A stretch of DNA of 21,084 nt, taken from the NCBI GenBank assembly GCA_025449435.1, contig JANWJO010000013.1, forward strand, positions 1-21,084, in the 5' to 3' direction. The notes under the pieces were generated by a model. The model ran no database searches. It saw nothing but the letters and a program-made list of their open reading frames with translations, and had not been told where the DNA came from. Position 1 is the stretch's first letter. Every line of letters starts with the position of its first letter. This DNA comes from Chloroflexota bacterium. GTDB lineage: Bacteria; Chloroflexota; UBA4733. Shown piece by piece: positions 15,839 through 21,084 of this stretch. The position numbers and the translations under genes were made by a program.

Positions 15839-16918
15839 TTACAAGCCCTGCGCCACCGGCTCGAACCGCTTGGACGTGGCCGACAGGATGGCCTGGTCGA
15901 TAGCCGACTGCACGGTGTAGCCAGCCACGAAGTTAGCGTCTGCTGCCGGGTCGATGTGGCCGCGCTGGACGGCATCAATAAAGCTGCCGAGCATACGGAA
16001 CATGGCGTGTGGCTGCTTGTCGTAGGCGGCGTCGGGGAGTTTAATATCTTCCCACTGGCCGCCTGGCTTCATGAAGCGCAGGAACTCGCCCTGGCCGCGC
16101 GTCATGCTGGCCCACAGTGCGCCTTGCTCACCGGACACCTGGATGTACGCACCACCGTTGGTCTCTGGCGTGATGCGGCTAGTGATAGCCTGCCCCTGGC
16201 TGCCGTTGGCGGTGCGCAACAGCACCGAGGCCAAATCCAGCGAGTGCTGGGCGTGCTCGTGGCCTTGCTCATCGACCACCGTGCGGGGGATCTCATAGGT
16301 GAGCGCCGCCACCTCGCTGATCTGGCCCACGATCCAGTTGACCGAGTCAAAGAAGTGGCTGCCGAGTTCAGCGAGTTCGCCGCCGCCGTGGACGTCGCCT
16401 ACGTTGCGCCAGGTGAACCGGCGGCGTGCGACCACGTTGGCGAAGCCATCCCAGTTGGCCGTCATCCAGTGCACCTGGCCGAGGTGCCCGGCCTTGACCA
16501 AGCGCTGGAGTTCTTGCACGCAATAGGTATAGCGGAAGATAAAGGCCACCTGGTTGATGAGGTTGCGCGCGGTCGCTTCGGCGGCCATCTCTCGCGCCCG
16601 CGCCGCCGTGACGGCCAGTGGCTTCTCGCAGAACACGTGCTTGCCGGCCTTCAGCGCGGCCATCGTGTAGTGGTAGTGGTTGTCGTCGCTGGACGCGACG
16701 GTGACGGCGTCCAGGTCGCTCCGGCCCAGCAGCCCGGCTAGGTCGTCGGTGATCAGCGGCACGCCGCCCACGCGCTCGGCGATCTGTGCGGCGTGATCTT
16801 TGTTGCGGCTGTACAGCGCGATCAATTCGGCATCAGGATGTGCCTTGATGCCGGGCATATGCGCTTGCGACGCGAACAACCCCGCGCCCAACACCGCTAC
16901 CCGTACTGGCTTGGCCAC
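15839..16918 (-). CDS. Gfo/Idh/MocA-family oxidoreductase, second copy
   Basis: This 359-residue protein has the Rossmann motif [18 protein letters not shown] (7-24), CEKPLAVT with the E-K-P triad at 98-100, and [18 protein letters not shown] with His188 and Asp191 in the active-site position. It is only distantly similar to the other oxidoreductase in this window, so the two probably act on different substrates or positions rather than being a recent duplication. GTG 16918 is the start, with AGGAG 6 nt upstream. It is the first gene of the minus-strand catabolic run. A paired role in oxidising and then re-reducing a sugar or glycoside is plausible from the neighbouring TIM-barrel protein. 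Confidence 0.92.
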   Translation of the reverse strand: MAKPVRVAVLGAGLFASQAHMPGIKAHPDAELIALYSRNKDHAAQIAERVGGVPLITDDLAGLLGRSDLDAVTVASSDDNHYHYTMAALKAGKHVFCEKPLAVTAARAREMAAEATARNLINQVAFIFRYTYCVQELQRLVKAGHLGQVHWMTANWDGFANVVARRRFTWRNVGDVHGGGELAELGSHFFDSVNWIVGQISEVAALTYEIPRTVVDEQGHEHAQHSLDLASVLLRTANGSQGQAITSRITPETNGGAYIQVSGEQGALWASMTRGQGEFLRFMKPGGQWEDIKLPDAAYDKQPHAMFRMLGSFIDAVQRGHIDPAADANFVAGYTVQSAIDQAILSATSKRFEPVAQGL

Positions 16919-17429
16919 CTACTTCTCCTCTTATGGACCGCTGGTACACGTTCGTGAGCTCGTAGGCGTCTAGAAGCCACGCTGCTCGGCGGTAGCCCGG
17001 TACCGCTTGCTGGCGATGGTAGGTGGTTGCCTGCAGGCTGTCAATGGCCGGAGAGTGTCACACTCGACGAGCTCAGTTTTGATCGCTGCTCAGGACCGTC
17101 AAGCCACCCCGCCGGCTCATTCGGGATGATCGGCGTACACATCCGCAAGATGGGCAGCTTACTGGATGCGACATCGCCGGCTCCCACCGGCCTGCCTCTG
17201 GGGCGGTGCGCCGCTGCCGAGCGCCTGATCGGGTCGAGCCTGACACTTCAGTGCCTGGGCGCCGCTGGTTATCCAGATACCCCCCGGTACACTGCACTAG
17301 AGTGGCCATCTGATGCGCCAGAGATGAGGTACTCACTGCCAAGCGCACCGACGCCAGCAACAGTGTTCAACGGGTACTTGAGACAGTGTCGCCAGGTCGT
17401 CACGAAACGTTGCAAGGAGAGCTCTCCCA
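16919..17429. other. 511-bp divergent intergenic region, no gene seen
   Basis: This gap separates the divergent oxidoreductase and binding-protein genes and should hold both promoters. I could not find a convincing -35/-10 pair on either strand. A 13-bp dyad, GAGTG-TCA-CACTC, lies at 17053-17065 and could be an operator. The open frame from 17027 has no family features, lacks a ribosome site and runs antisense-like into the next gene, so it is not called. Confidence 0.4.
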
Positions 17430-19493
17430 TTGAACGAGGAACAGCTAGTGGTAATACTCACACGCCGTCGCTTACTTGCTTCTGCCGCTGCGGGCAGTAC
17501 CCTGGCATTGCTCGCTGCATGTACCGGGAGTACGACGACCGGAACTACATCGAGCGCTGCAGTTCCCGCTACGAGCGCCGCAAACACATCCAGCGCCGCG
17601 CCCGCCACACCGACTGCCGCTACCCCAGCTATTCCGACTGCAACAGCAAGCCAAACGACAGCGGCGACAAGCAGTTCGGGAGCAACTATCACCAGCACCA
17701 CAACAAGAACCAGCGTGGCATCAACGGCGACGACCAGTACGGTTGCGGCCACCACCTCCAGCACCGTGGCGACGTCGAGCACCACGGCAGCGAATACCAC
17801 TAGTACCGCCGCTACCACAGTAGCCGCAACCACCAGCAGCCTCGCGAGTGTGCCGCGCAACCGCACCCTGACGCTTATGTGGGGAGGTTCGCAAGGGGTG
17901 TACATCGATTCGGACCAGTGGAATCCGTTTGCACTCAACGCGAACCACCAGAATGGCCTCGGCATCCTGAACGAGCCACTGGCCTACTACAGCGCGTTCG
18001 CCGACAAGGAATATCTCTGGCTGGCCGAGAGCTACACCTACAGCAGCGACTTCAAGCAACTCACCATCAAGACCCGCCAGGGCATCACTTGGAGCGATGG
18101 CCAGCCCTTTGGTGCCGAGGACGTGGCCTACACCATCAGCACCCTCGTCCAATACGGTTCCAAGGTGAAGTGGGGATCACTGGTCGCTCAGTTCGTCCAG
18201 GATGCCAAAGCTACCGACGCCAACACCGTACTCATCACCTTCAAGGTGCCGGCGCCGCGCTTCTTCTACTTCTACACCTACAAGTTCGACATCGGTGTCC
18301 AAGTTGTGCCCAAGCACATCTACCAGGGCGTCAGCAACTGGGCAGCCTTCAAGAATTTCGACATCGCCAGCGGCTGGCCGGTCACTACTGGCCCCTGGCA
18401 GGTTGTGCTGTCCTCCGACAAGCAGAAGATCATCGACCTGCGGTCCGGCTGGTGGGCAGCGACGGCTGGACTCGCGCCCATGCCCAAGGTGCAACGCATC
18501 GTGTACCAGCCCTTCGTCAGTGAGGCACAAACCGCGCAGGCTGCTATCACCAACCAGATCGACGCGTCACTTGACCTCCGCCCCCAAACCATCAAGATGG
18601 TGCTCGACAAGAACCCTGCCATCACCACCCACACCAGCAACAAGTCACCGTATGGCTATATGGACTGGTGGCCGACCTCGCTGTACGTCAACTGCTCGAT
18701 GAAACCGTGGGACAACCCGGATGTACGCTGGGCGTTGAGTTCCTACATTGACCGCCAGCAAGTGATCGATGCGGCTTACGGCGGCGCCAGCGTCGTGTCG
18801 CCGCTGCCGATGCCGCAATACAAGCCGCTGCTGCCCTACTTCGACGCCGTCAAGGACCTGCTGCAGCAGTACCCCACTAACACCACCGACCCTGCCAAGG
18901 GCGATGCCCTGCTGGCGAAAGCTGGCTGGAAGAAGAACAACGGCATGTGGAACGATGCCACCGGGCAGCCCGTTAGGCTCGAAATTCTGGGCTTTGACGT
19001 GTTTGCCGACGTGGGGCCGGTGATCGCTCAACAACTCAAGGCGCACGGCATCAACGCCACCTATGCGCAGCCGCCTGATGCCGTCGACCGCTTTGTGGCT
19101 GGTGAATACACCGGAGCGCTCTCCGGCCACACCGGCAGCATTTCCGATCCGTACGACACGCTGGCGCTGTACACCTCCACCAACCCGGCCGCTCCCGGAT
19201 TGCACCAGGCAAACCTCTCACGGTGGTCCAACGCGGCCTTCGACGCCGTGGCGGCAAAGGTGTACAGCACCGCCATGACCGACAAACAGGATCTCATCGC
19301 CCTCTTCCGCGAGGCGATGACGATCTGGCTGCCGCAGTTGCCCGATATCCAAGTGGATGAGTGGTTCCACCGAATCCCCATGAACCAGACCTACTGGACA
19401 AACTGGCCCACCCAGGACAACCCCTACGTCAATGGCGCCTTCTGGCACCTGACGTTCATGCTTATCCTTTGGAACCTACAACCTACGCAGTGA
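17430..19493 (+). CDS. family-5 ABC solute-binding lipoprotein (oligopeptide/oligosaccharide type) with Thr/Ser stalk
   Basis: This 687-residue protein begins with a signal sequence carrying a Tat-like TRRRLLAS and a lipobox LLAAC (Cys31), so it is probably exported folded and lipid-anchored. Residues 32-140 are an unusually long Thr/Ser/Ala stalk. From about 145 onward it is an SBP_bac_5 protein: LTLMWGG, then WLAESYTYSSDFKQLTIKTR, TWSDGQPFGAEDVAYTIS, a TGPW segment and a C-terminal lobe with DVRWALSSYIDRQQVI. Such proteins bind peptides or, in sugar-degrading bacteria, oligosaccharides. TTG 17430 follows AAGGAG by 10 nt; GTG 17448, after GAGGA, is an alternative. No permease or ATPase gene is next to it, so its transporter must be elsewhere. 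Confidence 0.9.
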   Translation: MNEEQLVVILTRRRLLASAAAGSTLALLAACTGSTTTGTTSSAAVPATSAANTSSAAPATPTAATPAIPTATASQTTAATSSSGATITSTTTRTSVASTATTSTVAATTSSTVATSSTTAANTTSTAATTVAATTSSLASVPRNRTLTLMWGGSQGVYIDSDQWNPFALNANHQNGLGILNEPLAYYSAFADKEYLWLAESYTYSSDFKQLTIKTRQGITWSDGQPFGAEDVAYTISTLVQYGSKVKWGSLVAQFVQDAKATDANTVLITFKVPAPRFFYFYTYKFDIGVQVVPKHIYQGVSNWAAFKNFDIASGWPVTTGPWQVVLSSDKQKIIDLRSGWWAATAGLAPMPKVQRIVYQPFVSEAQTAQAAITNQIDASLDLRPQTIKMVLDKNPAITTHTSNKSPYGYMDWWPTSLYVNCSMKPWDNPDVRWALSSYIDRQQVIDAAYGGASVVSPLPMPQYKPLLPYFDAVKDLLQQYPTNTTDPAKGDALLAKAGWKKNNGMWNDATGQPVRLEILGFDVFADVGPVIAQQLKAHGINATYAQPPDAVDRFVAGEYTGALSGHTGSISDPYDTLALYTSTNPAAPGLHQANLSRWSNAAFDAVAAKVYSTAMTDKQDLIALFREAMTIWLPQLPDIQVDEWFHRIPMNQTYWTNWPTQDNPYVNGAFWHLTFMLILWNLQPTQ

Positions 19494-19529
19494 GAGACGG
19501 AAATGGTTCGCAGCTCCATCCCCCTGCCC

Positions 19530-19590
19530 GGGTGCCCTTTGGGCGAGCACCCGCCCCGATCTCCCGGGGAAGGGAGCAATCACGACGAGG
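19530..19590. repeat. intergenic hairpin-repeat copy between convergent genes
   Basis: GGTGCCCTTTGGGCG at 19531-19545 is identical to the core at 6057-6071. It also sits in a hairpin closed by CACCC, followed by a GGGGAAGGGAG and CACGACGAGGAGG tail resembling the other copies. It lies between the convergent binding-protein and esterase genes and could double as a bidirectional terminator. Confidence 0.5.
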
Positions 19591-19600
19591 AGGGGTCTTT

Positions 19601-20581
19601 CTACTCCGGCCAGATGCCCCGGATGAACTTCAACTGCTCTTGCACCTGGAACGTTGAGCCACCTTCGTGATGGTTGTAGCGCCACGCGCGGATCTCTTTG
19701 GGGCCGGCGTAGTGGTTGTAGGCGGCAAATACCGTAGACGGCGGGCAGATCTCGTCCATTAACCCCGTGGAGAACAGCGCCTTGGCCGTCGCCCGTGCGG
19801 CGAAGTTCACACCGTCGAAGTAACTCAAGGTGTCGAACACCGCGTCCACGTGGTCGCGGTGGATTTGGCAGTAGTGCGAAATCTCCTCATAGGGGTTGGC
19901 CGAGGTAATTTCGGTGGCACGGCGGTAGTGGCACAGAAACGGCACATCGGGCATGGCGGCGACCACGTTGGGCAGGAGACCCGCCACCGCCAGCGTGATG
20001 CCACCGCCCTGGCTCCCGCCGGTGATGGCGATGCGAGCGCCATCGATGGCCGGGTGCGTACGCACCGCCTCCACCGCCCGGACGGCGTCGGTGAACACCC
20101 GCCGGTAGTAGTAGGTCTCCGGCTTGAGCACGCCGCGCGTCATGAACCCCGGGAACTGTGGGTTGGAGCCTGCTGGTTCCACGTCGGCGGTGTCGCCAGG
20201 GGACCACGCGCTGCCCTGGCCGCGCGTATCCATGATGAAATGCGCGTACCCGGCACTGCTCCACACCAGGCTATCGGTGGGAAAACCACGCCCACCACCA
20301 TAGCCGAGGTATTGCACGATGCACGGCAACGGTCCGGCGCGGTGCTTGGGCATCTGGAGCCAGCCCTTGATCGGCTGCCCACCAAAACCTGGGAACGTGA
20401 CGTCGAATGTCTCGATGGTGCGCATGCCGGTGTCGTACGGGGCAAAGTGGGTATGGGATGCCAGTGGCGTGGTGCGGGCATCGGCTAGCGTAGCTTGCCA
20501 GAAGGCGTCGAAGCCAGCGGGCTCGGTGCGCTCCGGTTTGTAGGTTTTGAGTTGCTCGTAGGGAAGGTCAAACAGCGCCAA
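19601..20581 (-). CDS. acetyl xylan esterase / cephalosporin-C deacetylase-type alpha/beta hydrolase (AXE1 family)
   Basis: This 326-residue protein matches the AXE1 family along its length, beginning MALFDLPYEQLKTYKP. The nucleophile elbow is GGSQGGG (Ser190), the acid is Asp276 in TGLMDEICPP and the histidine is His305 in YNHHEGG, giving a complete catalytic triad. The oxyanion-hole tyrosine segment is YLGYGGG (about 91-97). The family removes acetyl groups from short xylo-oligosaccharides and similar esters, usually inside the cell. No signal peptide is present. TTG 20581 is the start, with GGAG 6 nt upstream; no in-frame ATG gives a better start. With the binding protein and sugar oxidoreductases, it points to use of acetylated plant oligosaccharides. 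Confidence 0.93.
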   Translation of the reverse strand: MALFDLPYEQLKTYKPERTEPAGFDAFWQATLADARTTPLASHTHFAPYDTGMRTIETFDVTFPGFGGQPIKGWLQMPKHRAGPLPCIVQYLGYGGGRGFPTDSLVWSSAGYAHFIMDTRGQGSAWSPGDTADVEPAGSNPQFPGFMTRGVLKPETYYYRRVFTDAVRAVEAVRTHPAIDGARIAITGGSQGGGITLAVAGLLPNVVAAMPDVPFLCHYRRATEITSANPYEEISHYCQIHRDHVDAVFDTLSYFDGVNFAARATAKALFSTGLMDEICPPSTVFAAYNHYAGPKEIRAWRYNHHEGGSTFQVQEQLKFIRGIWPE

Positions 20582-20629
20582 CAGCGTCTCCCATAGCTCC
20601 AGCGCCGGCCGCCGGTGGCCGGACCTGCG

Positions 20630-20663
20630 CTGCCATTATATGCCTCGCGCGCTATACTCTGCC
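20630..20663. promoter_or_regulatory. overlapping divergent promoters (esterase / serine hydrolase)
   Basis: On the plus strand, CTGCCA (20630-20635) and TATACT (20653-20658) are 17 nt apart and point to the hydrolase at 20687. On the minus strand a perfect TATAAT (20640-20635) points to the esterase, with only a weak -35 near 20658-20663. The -10 of one promoter overlaps the -35 region of the other, so the two polymerases would compete. Confidence 0.5.
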
Positions 20664-20686
20664 GCTCGGCAGGAGCGCAGGAGGCG

Positions 20687-21084
20687 ATGATGGCGAGCAG
20701 CGAGGTGCTGGTGGACGGCGCGCACGGGGCAGGCCTCGACACCGATGCGCTGCGCCGGGCGTTTGCATTGCTGGAGACGTGGATCGACGAAGGCGTGCTA
20801 CCAGGCGCCGCGGCCCTGGTGAGTCGCGGCGGCCACATCGCCGGCGAGGCATATTTTGGGCTGGCGAACCGGTCGCAGGTCCGGCAGGTCACCCCCGAAA
20901 CCATCTGGTCGCTGGCGTCCATTACCAAGCCGTTCACGGCGACTGCTGTGCTGCTCATGGTCGAGCGTGGGCTGCTGTCGCTCGATGAGCCCCTATATCG
21001 ACTCCTGCCAGAGTTTCTCCACGCTCCCGAGACCGCCTTCGAGCGGCGGGATGTCACGCTGCGGCACGTGCTGGCGCATTGCTC
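20687..21084 (+). CDS. beta-lactamase-fold serine hydrolase (class C / DD-peptidase-like), 3' end outside window
   Basis: The first 132 codons of a PF00144-type protein are visible, and the frame is open to the window edge. After an N-terminal helix (ALRRAFALLETWIDEGVLPG) come a beta strand (AAALVSRGG) and the catalytic S-x-x-K motif, SITK (Ser78-Lys81), within IWSLASITKPFTA. It continues VERGLLSLDEPLYRLLPEF and ends at LRHVLAHC, where family members have the conserved LLxHTSG segment. The family includes esterases, D-aminopeptidases and beta-lactamases; no signal peptide is seen, which favours an intracellular esterase. ATG 20687 or the next codon ATG 20690 can start, both after AGGAGG. It is divergent from the acetyl esterase gene. 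Confidence 0.87.
   Translation, partial: MMASSEVLVDGAHGAGLDTDALRRAFALLETWIDEGVLPGAAALVSRGGHIAGEAYFGLANRSQVRQVTPETIWSLASITKPFTATAVLLMVERGLLSLDEPLYRLLPEFLHAPETAFERRDVTLRHVLAHC

Noticed and set aside
15794..16741. Plus-strand 315-codon open frame
   Set aside because: It is antisense to a clear Gfo/Idh oxidoreductase; long antisense frames are common in GC-rich DNA.
17027..17803. Plus-strand 258-codon open frame in the large gap
   Set aside because: It has no ribosome site, and its second half is an out-of-frame reading of the Thr/Ser stalk, giving Arg/His/Asp-rich nonsense.
17333..17965. Minus-strand 210-codon frame that looks like a very hydrophobic membrane protein
   Set aside because: It is antisense to the Thr/Ser-rich stalk of the binding protein. 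The complements of ACC/ACG/ACT codons read as Val, Ala and Ser, so the hydrophobicity is an artefact.
20630..20663. tRNA or small RNA gene
   Set aside because: The AT-rich patch is fully explained by two -10 boxes, and no cloverleaf or terminator is present.

Overview
The window is about 21 kb of GC-rich bacterial DNA. It holds 15 complete protein genes, most likely one further small gene, and a partial gene running off the right end. Several traits fit a Chloroflexota soil or sediment bacterium: frequent TTG and GTG starts, lipoproteins with long Thr/Ser-rich stalks, an orphan family-5 solute-binding protein, sugar-degradation genes of the Gfo/Idh, TIM-barrel epimerase and AXE1 esterase types, and GC-rich hairpin repeats between genes. 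That assignment rests on gene style only, because the window has no rRNA or other phylogenetic marker.

Left block (163-6031, + strand). This is a split dikinase-type module. The first gene is a stand-alone ATP-grasp (PEP synthase N-terminal-type) protein. Two tandem paralogues follow, each carrying a middle domain and a C-terminal phospho-histidine swivel domain with the motif GGPLSHC. A DHA2-type MFS exporter overlaps the end of the second paralogue. The layout resembles a rifampin phosphotransferase cut into two polypeptides, or the PpsB/PpsA pair of phenylphosphate synthase, but with the His subunit duplicated. A roughly 135-bp inverted-repeat element lies between the paralogues.

Middle block (6255-10134). 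A GT-C (family 39-like) membrane glycosyltransferase and a small membrane protein gene lie on the minus strand. Divergent from them is a MerR-family regulator followed by a vWA (MIDAS) protein. The MerR gene has a near-consensus sigma70 promoter placed so that its mRNA should be leaderless, with ACAGT/ACTGT repeats inside the promoter that look like an autoregulatory operator.

Minus-strand catabolic block (10207-16918). In transcription order it holds two Gfo/Idh/MocA oxidoreductases; then an acyl-CoA-dehydrogenase-fold flavoprotein lacking the usual catalytic Glu; a PhnD-like substrate-binding protein without a signal peptide; a sugar-phosphate isomerase/epimerase-type TIM barrel; and a lipoprotein with a Thr-rich stalk and a seven-bladed WD40 propeller. 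The oxidoreductases and the TIM-barrel protein suggest oxidation or epimerisation of sugars or glycosides.

Right block (17430-21084). A Tat-type lipoprotein oligopeptide/oligosaccharide-binding protein with a Thr/Ser stalk is convergent with an AXE1/cephalosporin-C deacetylase-type esterase. The esterase is divergent from a partial beta-lactamase-fold serine hydrolase, and the two appear to share overlapping promoters.

Fragments of one GC-rich hairpin repeat family (core GGTGCCCTTTGGGCG) occur in several of the intergenic gaps.
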